A stretch of DNA of 64,000 nt. Source: Lumnitzera littorea (Eukaryota; Streptophyta; Magnoliopsida; Myrtales; Combretaceae). How positions within the stretch are numbered: the stretch's first letter is position 1; each line of letters begins with the position of its first letter. This document shows positions 1-11,027 of this stretch, in pieces. The notes under the pieces were generated by a model that was not told the origin of the DNA, did not search any database, and worked only from the letters and a program-made list of their open reading frames with translations. Where the stretch lies: NCBI GenBank assembly GCA_024138015.1, contig JAMXBB010000003.1:78596777-78660776 (forward strand), written 5' to 3'. A program made the position numbers and the translations under genes.

Positions 1-1372
1 TAAAAGAGATCCTCCCACATGCCCCATTCTTCATAGATTACTTCTACACGGGCTTGCACTTGGTCCATGTAGGTCTTGATTTTAAGATCTAGTTTAACTG
101 GTATGGGTTGGATGATCTCTAATGCTTAATACTGGGTCTTCCCTACCTTATGGAACTGATCGTATAGATATTCTTCAGTGACCCTGTACTTGTCCACTTC
201 TCTCACCACTCTCTTAAATTGATATTAGGGTTAATAGTCCTTGTTTCCCATAATTGCTTGATTGCCTAAAGTTTAGACATCTTTTATGGTAGTGAAATCT
301 AAAGGTCTTCATAATCTAAGGTCATGATATCTAGTAGGGACTTATAGACTCTATCTTGAATTCCTTCGAATTGTCTGATCATATTGTTAGGATAATAGCC
401 CGTGTACAATTTCATCCTAATTAAGGATATTGCTTGATAATTTTTGTAAAATAAAATTACCCTCTTGAAGTTGCTCTATCTTGTTGTCCATAAGGTATCG
501 GCAACCTAGAAATTTCGCAATACTTTTACCCAACAGTACGTAGATTTTTCTTTTGGGAGATAGACCTTGTCAACAAAAGAATCGATCAAATCAATATTAT
601 AGGTGAATTCTCCTCGGATCAAATCAAGCCCATAAAACTTCATGTGGCTCACAAACTATACCGTCAATAGTGCCATGCTGGTCTTCAATGTGCTATTGTT
701 CTTTCCTTTCAAAATGTTGAGGCTTCTAATTTGATTTGCGAAGAAGGCCGAAACATATGATTTGCCTTCAAGAAACTAGCCCACTAATTTAGCAACCTTG
801 AAATGGATGAGGAACTTTCCATTAGGGAATAGGAGAGTCCTGAATGCAACTAGGATAAAGGCTTTTGTTTTATTCTATCCCTAATCTTTGGGATTGCGAC
901 AGAAGATGCTCTGTTTGTTGGATTTAGGCTCAATGGTGAACTAGGCTTTTAGGTCTTCCAATTTGATATAGTTTCCATTACAGCTTTTGAGGGCCTTGTT
1001 CATTTCAGCTTATCTAATCCCCAAGAATCTTGAAAAGGCATTTACTGGGTCAACTTCCAAATTTGGGGTGTATATATTTTCTAAGGAAAGGATTTGCAGT
1101 AGTTAGGTGTACTCTTCAAGTGTTAGACCAATCAAGTAAGGCCCAACTCGAAAACCTACTTCCTTAGGCTCCCAAAAGTTGGTCAACGCCTTAATTAAAT
1201 TAATTTCTATTTTCACCCTAAGAAGTGATAGAATGGGCCTGATCTTATTGATGATGGTCTCATATTCCATTGGATTGAAGTATTGAAGCCATTGGTCTAG
1301 GATGGGCTTAGGATTGATGGGCTTGTTAACATACTTTTCCTTGAAGTGGACAGAGTTGGATGAATAGGCCAT
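1..1372 (-). pseudogene. ORF1-like protein of Ogre-type element (DUF7745-like), decayed and partial
   Basis: The frame starts at the ATG ending at 1372, encodes 89 residues to a first stop near 1100, and continues in the same frame through several more stops towards position 1. Recognisable stretches include FWEPKEVGFRVG followed by LTLEEYT; this order (a W-x-P segment, then a Leu-Thr-x-Glu-Glu-Tyr block) recalls the plant DUF7745 or mobile-domain-like proteins that occur as the extra ORF upstream of gag in Ogre elements. Further on, NPKD, LLFPNGKF and an LLG-x-S-IAKFLGC-like segment can be read. The biochemical role of this family is not established. The copy cannot make a full protein: at least six in-frame stops are seen. 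Placement about 600 bp after the LTR supports the ORF1 reading. Family name is from memory of motifs, not a search. Confidence 0.5.
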
Positions 1373-1633
1373 TTCTTAATTTGAATTACAAAGAAAAAGC
1401 ATGTTACAAGATTGATTGATCATTTATTTATAGCAAACAAAACCTATTTACAACAATTCTATATTTACAACATGTTAAAATTACAAGGGAAATCAAGGAA
1501 ACTCCAAGCTATTATATATTTCCATTCCTATCTTGCTTAATTATTTGTCGATTTTAGATGTCATGAACGCATAAAAGGTAGGTTCTAAAGGTCCTTAAGC
1601 TTATACGACCTCACTTATTAAAAAACATTTTCA

Positions 1634-1800
1634 TTTGTCACATCAAGCTTAAGTGGGGGTAGCTTAATCAATCCCAAGTGGTGGTTACACTACAACACCT
1701 AGAGCCTATATAATGGCCCCCTCCCCCTGTCTTAGGTTCCTAATACAGTCCAGGTTTGACCGTTTTTATCACACATTTGTGGTGCATAAAATAAATTCCC
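1634..1800 (-). other. Leader block conserved among Ogre-like copies
   Basis: About 165 bp between the primer binding site and ORF1 that recur at the same place in two other Ogre-like copies of the window, at 15953-16080 and 29071-29205. Shared words include a cacatc(g/a)a-cttaagtgggg segment and a later cctag(a)gcc/tatataatgg segment. The block is noncoding. Position suggests an RNA leader role such as packaging or dimerisation, but that is inference. Confidence 0.5.
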
Positions 1801-1971
1801 TCCTCAAAACAATTAAATAATTAAAATTAAACCAGTAAAAATAAAAAAGTTAGTACAATTACGGTACAAATAATAACGAATGAATAAGTAAATAAATTGC
1901 ACTTAGTAAGGTGGTTTTTAAGGATTAATTTTAATTTTGGAAATTTGAATGGCTAACCCTCTTAACGTTCT

Positions 1972-1987
1972 TAATGGAGTCGCAAAG
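1972..1987 (-). promoter_or_regulatory. Primer binding site of Ogre-like element
   Basis: On the minus strand the LTR ends ...CCAGGCTCGACA and is followed by GCTTTGCGACTCCATTA. The run resembles the TGGCGACTC-type primer binding site common next to Ogre/Tat LTRs, with G-to-A and C-to-T erosion. The same site is seen at 29390-29404. I did not assign the primer tRNA. Confidence 0.55.
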
Positions 1988-3450
1988 CTGTCGAGCCTGG
2001 TTTTTTCTCCCGATTTCTTAAATTTAGTCTTCTTTAAACTGATCAATAATAAACTTTGCCTATTTAATACTGATCCTCTACTAAGGTTTAAAGAAAACCA
2101 ATTTTTTTATCTTTGAAAACAAGTTGGAGTTGCCACCCAACCGAGATCGAGAAACAGTTTAGGTCAAAACCAAACGAGTAGATTTGGTTTTGATCTAGAT
2201 ACTGGTTTATGTGGAAAATTGATTTTTAAAAAAAGGGGTTTTGAAGAAACCAAAGATACGAGTCCAAGGGTTAGACATTTTAAATCCTTTTGGGTACTAT
2301 CAACTTTCCACAAAACGAAATTCAATCATTAGTTAATGAATTGGATCCTATTCAATTGATTTGGATAAATTTAAACTAAATTGGAAGAAATCTAAGATTT
2401 TTTTTTTTTTTACTAAATTGAGTAACCAAAAGTGGGAAAACTAATTTTTCATTTTTTACTATCATCTTAAAGGTGTCTATATATCCACTATTCAGAATCA
2501 GACATACGTAGTTTTTTTTTTGAAAAAGTTTTAAGTGGATAAGTTGATTTTAACTTTTGAAAACCAGTCAAATTTACATTTTAAATTAATTCAAGTTTAT
2601 TTAAAGAAACTCTAAAGAGTCGTAAATTGGGTTTTTTTTTTTTGGAAAGTTAAAAATTTCTAATTTTGAAAGGGTCTATTCACTTTTTTTAATTAAAAAA
2701 AAGACTAATTTTTTCTAAGTGATAAAATAGTTTTGTTATTTATTCATTATTATTTTTCTATTTTATCATTCTAGTTGTTTATTATTATTCTAATTAAAAC
2801 CCAAAACTAAACTTCTCCTTTCTTTCTTTCCTTTTCTATTTTCTTTTTTTTTCAATTTCTTAAATTATATTTACATTTACACAAAAAAATTAAAATAAAT
2901 AGATAAAATGAAACAACAAACGAACTAAACACCAAAGTAAATAATCTAAATAGCAAATGAAGGCCGGACCAAAGGAGACGGATGTAGGTGTAGATCTTAT
3001 AAAAGGCTTAGGTTGGCTCGAGTTTAGGTCAGATCCTAGTCTAGTTCAAGTCAACTCCAAATTCTTCTTCAATAGCAGCACCGTAGGGTCAATTCAGGGC
3101 AATTCAAATGTCAAATCGAAGGGGTGAAAGGATTTTTGTGTGTTTTAGATTGGGATTTAAGGGGGTAGGATGAACACTATGGTAAGTTGAGGTGGTTAGG
3201 GTAGTTCTCGGAGATGGTGGCTGGTGGTGGTGGATTGTGGGTTTGAGTGATGGTGGTTGTAGCTCGTGAGAGGGTTGGGGTTTGAGTTTTGGACCACTAC
3301 GAAGTCAATCATGGTGGTGGTTTTGGACAAGAAAGCCTAAAGAGAGTGATTCAAAGAGAGAGAGAGAGACATGGTGAAAGTGGATCATGTTGAGAGAACA
3401 AGAGAGTGATGATTTCTAATTCTCTTCTCCTTAGGAATGAATAAAGGACT

Positions 3451-3460
3451 CCTATTTATA
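3451..3460 (-). promoter_or_regulatory. TATA box in Ogre-like LTR
   Basis: TATAAATAGG on the minus strand, followed by a CT-rich run. The same arrangement occurs at 16725-16733 and, as CTATAAAATAAG, at 31444-31455, supporting it as the Pol II start region of the LTR. Confidence 0.6.
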
Positions 3461-3988
3461 CTAATCCATCACTGATTAAGCTCGGAAAGTCTAAAAAATG
3501 AATTAATTCAAAGATTTGAATTAATGAGTTTTGACCTGTGAAATGAGTTTTTTTAATTTTTCAATTCGATTTCCTTAGTGTAATCTTCTAAATTTGGACA
3601 TGTTTTTGGTTTAATTCAAAACTAGGCCGTATATAGTATGTGATTTCATAAAAAACTAAGGTGTTAATGTACAAGAAAGGCCCGTAAATTGCCTTTGAAC
3701 ACAACTCTCTACAGTTGGAAAAAAGATAAGGAAAACTAGAAATTGGGGGAGGAATTAGTGGGGGGTGGGGGGTGGGGGGTGCATGTTACATGCTAGGCAC
3801 ATGCCACGTGCCCCTATGCATACGTGCATTGCATACGTACTTTAGAAAAAAAAATGGGCATGCTTATAGCGCTCCCCTTGTTATCCAATCAAGCTTTGCG
3901 CCTCATAAAATTGTAGACCAAATTCTGGTCCACACCAAATTAACTCTTTTTATTTTTTCAAAAGAAAAAAGGGATTTTGTGCTTGATA

Positions 3989-4053
3989 AGATTCAAACCC
4001 CAGACCTTTATGTCAACTCCAATGCTAAACTCAAGTACTTATCCATTAGGCCG
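3989..4053 (-). other. tRNA-like A-box/B-box pair in Ogre-like U3
   Basis: On the minus strand CGGCCTAATGG (4053-4043) matches the Pol III A box at 9 of 11 positions and is followed by ATAAGTAC, as in a tRNA D arm. GGTTTGAATCT (3999-3989) matches a B box closely. Start-to-start spacing is 54 bp, identical to the copies at 17304-17368 and 53508-53572. No full cloverleaf was folded, so this is a tRNA-derived or tRNA-like sequence rather than a gene. Confidence 0.5.
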
Positions 4054-4385
4054 TTGGCCTGTGCTTTGTCCATATATGTAACCAAATTACACATATAGAC
4101 TAAATTTGCCTGGGTTAGATTCAAATCTAAGCTTAGGCCTAACAATCTTCTCCTTATTAAAATAAAAATTCTACTCTATTAAACTATCTAAAAATTTGTT
4201 ATCTTCTAAATTTTCTAAATCTTCTATTTTTTGTGACTTTTCAATTTTTGTAATTTTTCCTAAATTTTTCATTTTTGAATATTTTTTCTAAATTTCTTAT
4301 TTTTTGGATTTTCCTAAATTAGAGCTCTTTACCCTATTGTAAAAATTCTAAAAATAAAAAGGGAGGCAAAAATGGAGTGTCTATA

Positions 4386-5118
4386 TCCTTGTGACAGTCA
4401 TCAAGTGTTTGGCCTTCTTCACACCTAGCGTAGGTCAAGCCAAAATGTGGATCTTCGGCATACAAGTTCTAGATCATAGAAAACCTAAGTAATCTGGTTT
4501 GTAGTTTGGTCAAAAGGGAATGTAACCTTGATAGGACATCAGCTACTACATTGTTCTTATACTTAACAAGATAGGAAAATCCCTCCATAAACTCAACCCA
4601 CTCAGCTTGTCTTCGAAACAACATAGGCCGATTTTTCAAATATCTCAAAGGTTTATGATTGGTATGGATCACAAATTCTTTGGGTAGTAAATAACGTTGC
4701 TAGATAGTAAGAGCTTAGAGTAAGGAGTAAAACTCCTTATTGTATATAGAGTAGTTGAGTATAGCTCCTCTAAGCTTCTCACTAAAGTAAGCAATAAGTC
4801 ATCCCTCCTACATCAGCATAGTACGTATTCTCAGTTTAGATGTATCACACTCTACTTCAAATACTTTATCAAAGCTCGATAGAGCTAAGACAGGGGTGGT
4901 GGTTAACCTTATATTTACTTCCACAAAGCTCCTATGTTCCTTCTCTCCCACTCGAACTCAACATTCTTTTTCAACAGTTTAATGAGTGGGGCCACAATAG
5001 TACTAAAGTTCCTTATAAATCAACAATAAAATGATGTTAGGTCGTAGAAGATTTGTACATTTGCTGAATAGGTTGGCATAGGCCACTCAGTAATCACTCT
5101 TATCCTCTCATCATCGAC
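4386..5118 (-). pseudogene. gypsy pol: end of reverse transcriptase and RNase H (decayed)
   Basis: Continuation of the pol frame broken at 8093 by a solo LTR. Reading leftwards: RVDDERIRVITEWP (the end of the RT connection), then a TSFYxxFIRNFSTIVAPL segment, then the RNase H part with FVIHTNHKPLRYLKN, the counterpart of the family motif around an Asp-His-x-Ser/Pro-Leu box, and YKNNVVADVLSRL, the counterpart of the terminal Asp-Ala-Leu-Ser-Arg box. The longest open piece is 67 residues (4672 to 4469). Several stops interrupt the remainder. The frame stops at 4386 where the Ogre-like LTR begins, so integrase must lie left of the window. Confidence 0.85.
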
Positions 5119-5123
5119 TCGTA

Positions 5124-8087
5124 TGTAATGCCACACAACTTCAAGTTGCTAGCTTTCGAGTAGTTTACATCCTTTGTAGAAAAATATGTACTTATAAGTT
5201 AGGTCAATAGGTATAAAACAATCTATATTAATGTTACTAGTGACTACGAGAATATGGATATTAGAAATAGAATAATGATAATAATAATATTACTAGTAAT
5301 ATAAGATAATATGTAAAAATAATTGAATTAATATAAACCTAGTTAGCCAAATATCTCCTCTTCATTAGATCGATTTGAAGCATTCATAAGTATGGGAATG
5401 TTTGAATTACACCTAAACTTGGATATACAATTATATAAATTAATAAGAAATTAATTGAAAAATTTAGTTCTCAAGACACATTTTAGAAATTATGATTATA
5501 ACATCATTCTTAAAATTAAGTTGAATCGTCATGACTAGGTAATAAAAATTAAAAGAAGTAACTATATAATTTTAACATTTCAAATTAAGCCCATTTATAT
5601 GCAATTTTCTTAACAATATTAAGTTTATTGGGTCTAATCGTTTTAACATAAAGTTTCATAATTTTAGATATAGTTTGTGATAAAGCCTTTAAAATCAACT
5701 ATGTGATTTTAATAATTAATATTAATGAGGAAAATTATATATATAATGTATATGAATAAGTCACAAATAATTAATGGAACATATATATATATATATATAT
5801 ATTATATAGTAAAAAAAAGTGTACTTAAGGCCTTATCTTGGAATGTAAGACTAATGAAAAATTGGTTCTGATTAAGACCAAATGGTAATTTGAGTCCTCC
5901 AAAAGTTATAAAGAATAGTATAGTAAAGTCAAATTTCAAAAATAAGTTGAGATACAACTAATATAAATTATAACATAAAGTTTTTCAAGTTGAATTTTAG
6001 TTAGTATAGAAATAGAAATTTTAGATTAGGAGTATAATATAATGTTATACTATTTTTTAAGTACATTATGAAACTCTATAAATAATAAATAATGATAAAA
6101 TTTCACTCAAAAGGTCTCATAAAATTAGACCAACTAAATATATATATATATATTATATATCACCGCCTTTTTCTAGGCGATGAAAGTTTTCTATATAATG
6201 GCCCCAAAAGTCATAAGACATCAAACAACAAAGAAAGAAAAGAGAGAAATAGAGAGATAAAGGGAAAGGAGAGTGAAGGAAAGGGTGAGAGAGATTGAAG
6301 CTATAGAGGAAAAAAAGAGAATGCAAGAAAGAAAAGGAAAAGAAAAAGGGAAAAGAAGAAGAAGAAGAAGAAAAGAGAATTAGAATATTTAAATTTTCTA
6401 GTGTCTAATATTTTCAAGTAAGATCGTTTTTATAATTATAAGTATTGTCTTTTAATTGATATTTAATAGTTATAAGAAAGATATATCTGTAATCTTATTA
6501 TTTTCCTAAATGGAGTCTTTTACCCTTATAATTCATAAATTTATTCTCTTCGAATTTTAAACTTAGAATATCGATAGCTATATGACTTATATATTATCAG
6601 CACCGATTTTCAAAATGAATGGATCACTAGTGATAATCCTTTATCAGAAGTATTAAAATTGAACTTTATAAATTAAACATCATTACTTTCGTAAAATTTG
6701 ACTATATATAAATTTTAGTAAAAAGTACATGTTTCTAAAATGAAAGTTTCTTTTTTTTTTTTTGAAAAAGTAAAAACTTCTTAAATAATACTGAAAATTG
6801 ATGTTATATAAATTTTAAATGTAAAGTTAAATTACAATAATGTTATATAATAAGTATCTATGAATACATTAGGCTAAATCAAAGGGGGTAAGTCTAATAT
6901 ACTAGGTAGGTCTCATCTAAGTAATGTATTTTAATTCCTACTCTATTTTATATCAAATAGGCCAATTGGTAACCTTATCGAAGGCTTTTGGGAACGATTG
7001 GCTAGGAAGCTAAGTAAGTAGGATCAACGCTTAACATCATTTTGGGATATTATTTCAGAATATCTAAAGACTTTGGTATCTATTTGAGATTTGATTTGCT
7101 GTGATGGAAGCTTAGCTCCATGTTATGGTAATTTTATGAATACTATTATGCTTGAATTATTAGAGCTTAGTTGATCACCTTAAAATGAACTAACTTAAAC
7201 TCAGCTTAACATTTAACTCGACATGCATCATAACCTACAATGGATAACAGTTAGGATTCTTGGGCCAAACACAAACTTCTTTTGATGAAGATAGCTAAAA
7301 TGGTCCTCTCCCCATCCTTAGTCAAACTAAGTGGCAGGTGAGGAGGTCATGGTAAGATTGGGGGTTGTAGTTCGAAGGTGGTCACAAGAGGAGGGTGTTC
7401 TCTATTGCACAAGTCTCGATTTGGTTTCGATTTGTGAGTGCATGACATTAAGCTCCTCAACCTAGCTTAGAGTAGGCGCAATTTCTCTAATCTTATGACA
7501 AACTAGATAACGTCGTACAATAGTATTTACTTATACATGCATTGCATCTAACTAAATTGGTTGAAAACCTTGTTTGTGATGTGCTGAATGCATACTTCTA
7601 TCTCTGTTCCACTTACTGAGTAAGTTATCGTTCATTCCCCTATAATCTGGTTTGCAGGTTTAGAGTAGAACTACAAGTATCACACCCAAAACTAAAACTT
7701 TAGCAAGCGGGATTAAAGAGTGAGGATCAAGAAGAATCTGGTTGAATTTTGTTTTTATTATTAACTTTTTCATAACTGCTACGAAAACTACCTAAGTCTT
7801 CTCAGGTGGCTCACTTATTTTCAATCTTTTACTTATATACCGAATAGCAAATGCTTATGGGTTTTATGTGTATTCTTCTGAAAATTCAAACTATGAGTTT
7901 GCTTATCAATTATTTTTAAAAATTATTCAATGAGTTTCTATAGGCATTGAACTAGATGCTTCAACACGGTAGAGTCAAGTACACCTAGTATGAACTAAGT
8001 CTATGATAGTAGTTGTCAGTTTAGTTTCTATTTTAGAATGGTTCATACGGTGAGGCTGTTATAACTCTACATTTTCGAGGCATAACA
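5124..8087 (+). mobile_element. Solo LTR (about 3 kb) inserted in reverse transcriptase
   Basis: Starts TGTAATGCC and ends GGCATAACA, which are inverted repeats of each other with one mismatch. Flanked by tcgta (5119-5123) and ttgta (8088-8092), a 5-bp target duplication with one mismatch. Removing it restores an uninterrupted pol frame on the minus strand (FFVSSGS joined to IRVDDERI). The interior is AT-rich with an (AT)n run near 5780-5803 and another at 6137-6157, followed by a GA-rich tract (6230-6375). Near 7620 a tail resembling the U5 of TGTAACACC-type gypsy LTRs is seen. No internal coding region or primer binding site is present, so it is a solo LTR. Orientation is inferred from the TATA-like and GA-rich order. 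Confidence 0.8.
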
Positions 8088-8092
8088 TTGTA

Positions 8093-9330
8093 TACTACCA
8101 CTACTCACAAAAAATCTCAGAAAGATCACTTCATGTCAATAGAAGTCACATTTCTTCATATTGGCATAAAGCTTCTCGGATTGAAGTTTTGAGAAGATTG
8201 CTCGGAGGTACTCACGGTGAGTCTCCAAGTCAAGGTTGTAGACCAAAATATCATCAAAATATACAACCACAAATTTCCATATTACTTCTCAAAGCATATG
8301 CTTCATTAATCTCATGAATGTGCTTAGCGTATTCGATAATCTGAAAGGCATCACAAGCCAGTCATATAATCATTTATGGGTCTTGGATGCGATCTTCCAT
8401 TCATCTCCCTTTAGCATTCAAATTTGATGGTATCCATATTTGAGATCAATCTTGAAGAATGATCTTACTCCATTCAACTCATCAAGCCTAAGTATAGGGT
8501 ACTGATACTTGATGATAATGCAATTGATTACTCAATTGTCTATGCACATCCTCTATGTCTAATCTTTCTTTAGTACCAACATAGCTAGCACGACACATGA
8601 GCTTAGGGACTCTTGTACATACCCACTGTTCATTAAGTCATTTACTTATCTTTGTAGCTCGGTAGCTTGTTCAAGATTCAGCCTATATGCAGGCTTATTT
8701 GGCCGTGCGGCTCCTGGTTGTAAGTTGATTACATGTTTAATGCCTTAAATGGGAGGCAAACCTTCTAGCAATTCACTTAGGAATAGATCAGTAAACTCAT
8801 CCAATAAGTTTTTTACCTCGATCGATAGCAATTCCTCATCTAATCCTCTAATCTCTAGTGACCTTTTGACTAGCAGATAGGTCGGCTCTTTAAATCTATC
8901 TCTTTCTTTAGCTCGGCTCGGGTCATCACTAAAGCCTCCTTCTTTAGAATTCGACTTAGTTGAGTCTACATGCTTTTAACTTGCTTAGCAGTCATAGGGC
9001 TTAACTTCACCTTCTTACCTTCATGCTCTAAGGAACATATGTCCTTCCTTCTATCATATATCACACTTCGATCGAACATCCATGGTCATCGAAGAAGAAT
9101 ATGCGACGCGCTCATGGGTAACACGTCATAGAGCACTTCATCTCAATAGTTTCTAATACTAATCGGTACAATCACTTGTTTATTTACTTATAGGGCTCCC
9201 TTGTCACAGACCCAGTGTAGTTTATAAGGCTTAGGGTAGGGCTTGGTCGACAACTTTAATTACTAAACCATAAAAGAAGATGCTGCATTAGCGTAGCTAT
9301 TACTATTAACAATTAATGTATACAACGATC
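8093..9330 (-). pseudogene. gypsy protease and reverse transcriptase (decayed)
   Basis: On the minus strand the protease region reads FYIGCKVNG, then IVNSNSYANAASS near 9313-9296. Related copies read I-x-D-x-x-S-C-x-N-x-A-S here, so the catalytic Asp is replaced by Asn. Downstream the RT shows IIIKYQYPILRLDEL, FFKIDLKYGYHQI with the first catalytic Asp, VMPFRLSN, and FVVVYFDDILVY with both catalytic Asp residues intact, then KLYANMKKCDFY. Several stops interrupt the frame. RT function is to copy the element RNA to DNA in cytoplasmic particles. The frame is cut at 8093 by the solo LTR and continues at 5118. Confidence 0.85.
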
Positions 9331-9484
9331 CATTGACCTTACAACCAATGTAAAATAAATTCTCCTACTATTCATCCTTAGGCATAGGACTTATACTCAT
9401 TGTTCTCTTCAATACTAAGGTTGTAAGCATGAAATTACCCTCTTTACTACAAATGACTTCCTCTTCTTCATCGGATAGTTCAAT

Positions 9485-10712
9485 TTACTCGATCCTTTTT
9501 GGCTCTTCCACCTCCTCATTAGCACCATCTACCTTAATGGTCAACGCTTCTCTTCGGATCACCATGGCTCTTTTTTTTAGATACTGAACAGCTATGTGTC
9601 CAAACCCTTGACACTTGAAGCACTCGATCTCACTCGTTTTTCTTCTTGAGCTATGGCCTTTCTTGAACTTCCTCAAGTTCTCTATCTCCTTTACTTAGGT
9701 AATTTGAGCAATTCGAACCTCAGCAACCTTGCTTGGTTTTGATCACATAGGTTTGCTTAGAACAAGTTGACTAGTGGTAAGTTGACTGACAAGAGCTTGG
9801 AATCTTCCTCCTCGGCATCTCTCAATTCTCTTGGTAGCTTGGATAGCTTCATTAAGTGAACCAGTATCCATGGTCACCAGAATATCTCCAATCTTGTACT
9901 TTATCCTATTAATGAATCGGGATACAGTTCGGTCCTCAAGCTTAACAACTTTGCATTGAATCATTAACATATAGAACTCCTTCACATATGCATCTATACT
10001 TTATCCTCCTTGCCTTAACTCTTGTAATCTCTTGAAAATGTCTTATAAATAATAGCTCGGAATAAACCTTCCCCTCATTACTCTTCATCTCATCCTAACT
10101 CTTAACTTTTCGTTCTCTTTCTCTTCTACGAGCAACTTATAGATTCTTCCACCACAAGGTGACATGGCTAATAAACTCTAACACAACAAGTTTGACCTTA
10201 GCATTATTAGGTACCTCATGACATTTAAACTACTTCTCAATTTTATTTACCCAGTCTAAGTAATCTTTAGCATCACCACTCCTAAAAAAAGTAAGCATAT
10301 ACATTCTCAATCCTTCCACTCTAAGGGCTCGAGCATTCTTCTCCTCCAATTCATAATACTCCTCCGCTTCATCACCTACTTCCTCATCCTCCTCTTTGAT
10401 CTCTTCTAACATTAGTCTGTATCTAGCAACACTGCCTACTCCTCCAACTAGGTGTGGTTAAACTAGAGCATTAGCTCCGATGTAGTAGTCATTGTCTCTC
10501 TCGGGTTGTTCATTGGCCTATCTTCTGTAGGGACTACTTCTAGCTCATTGTATATCTTCGTTTATGGCAGTTACTAGACTAGCCAATAGGTTAATAAGCT
10601 TATCTAATTGGTCATCCATAGACTGGGTTGTGAAACTTTCTTGTTGAATTTAGCCATTTCGAGTGTCACTCTCTTGGTTACCAAAAATTCCTTAAATACT
10701 AGAATTAGACAT
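9485..10712 (-). pseudogene. gypsy gag with zinc knuckle (decayed)
   Basis: Starts at the ATG ending at 10712 (MSNSSI-like start). An acidic segment EEIKEEDEEVGDEAEEYYEL lies near 10400. It is followed by the conserved gag fold marked by YLDWVNKIEK (10230) and, further on, MKEFYMLMIQCKVVKLEDRT and FINRIKYKIGDI (9985-9860). The C-terminal zinc knuckle is CFKCQGFGHIAVQY near 9630-9590: the last Cys of the CCHC set is Tyr. Gag forms the particle that packages element RNA. At least three stops or frameshifts separate the readable pieces. The same order is seen at 41286-42399 and 46519-47640. Confidence 0.8.
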
Positions 10713-11012
10713 TGTTGTCTACTATAAGAGATTAATAGTTGAAACATAATTCAAAATTTCCTTCCACAAACAACAATAAAACAACGCCTAACACACCAAC
10801 AACTATTACAATCAACACCCAAAAAATCACTCAAACACTTAACACTTTATTGTGTAGACAAGAAAATAGGGGAGAATAGAGTACTAAATTTCTTTAGCAC
10901 TAAACACTCTTCAAACACTTGCAATAACTTTAGACAACTTCTAAAACACACTTACAGTAGTAGTAAGCCACTCATAATACCAAGTAACAGAAACTTGCAC
11001 GAATGCAACTAA

Positions 11013-11025
11013 GTTTTAATACTAA
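11013..11025 (-). promoter_or_regulatory. Primer binding site, tRNA-Met type, eroded
   Basis: Minus strand TTAGTATTAAAAC lies two bases after the LTR end. It aligns with TTGGTATCAGAGC, the initiator tRNA-Met site of chromoviruses; the differences are transitions. Better preserved versions are at 26056-26068, 42712-42724 and 46168-46180. Confidence 0.65.
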
Positions 11026-11027
11026 GA

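Larger units (their letters stand above)
1..4385 (-). mobile_element. Ogre/Tat-like LTR retrotransposon, 5' portion
   Basis: Minus-strand element read from right to left: LTR (4385 to 1989), primer-binding-like site just inside it, a leader of about 600 bp, then an ORF1-like reading frame running off the window edge. A separate ORF upstream of gag is a known mark of the Ogre (Tat) branch of Ty3/gypsy elements, and the long LTR fits. The element lies inside the RNase H coding region of a gypsy element (4386 onward), so it is the younger insertion. The rest, including the other LTR, must lie left of the window. Clade assignment is inference from architecture. Confidence 0.7.
1989..4385 (-). mobile_element. 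Ogre-like 5' LTR (about 2.4 kb)
   Basis: Minus-strand LTR. Its start, at the right end, reads TATAGACACTCCATTTTTGC, a decayed form of the TGTAGACACC start seen at 17542, 32344 and 53098. Its end reads CCAGGCTCGACA. Inside, from its 5' end: A/T-rich U3, a tRNA-like sequence (3989-4053), a TATA box (3451-3460), a CT-rich and CCACCAC-rich leader (about 3180-3420 in plus coordinates), then U5. The right flank is gypsy RNase H coding sequence, giving a clean insertion edge at 4385/4386. Confidence 0.75.

Noticed and set aside
3772..4098. Open frame of 108 codons on the plus strand
   Set aside because: Lies antisense within the Ogre-like LTR U3 and covers the tRNA-like segment; no coding resemblance.
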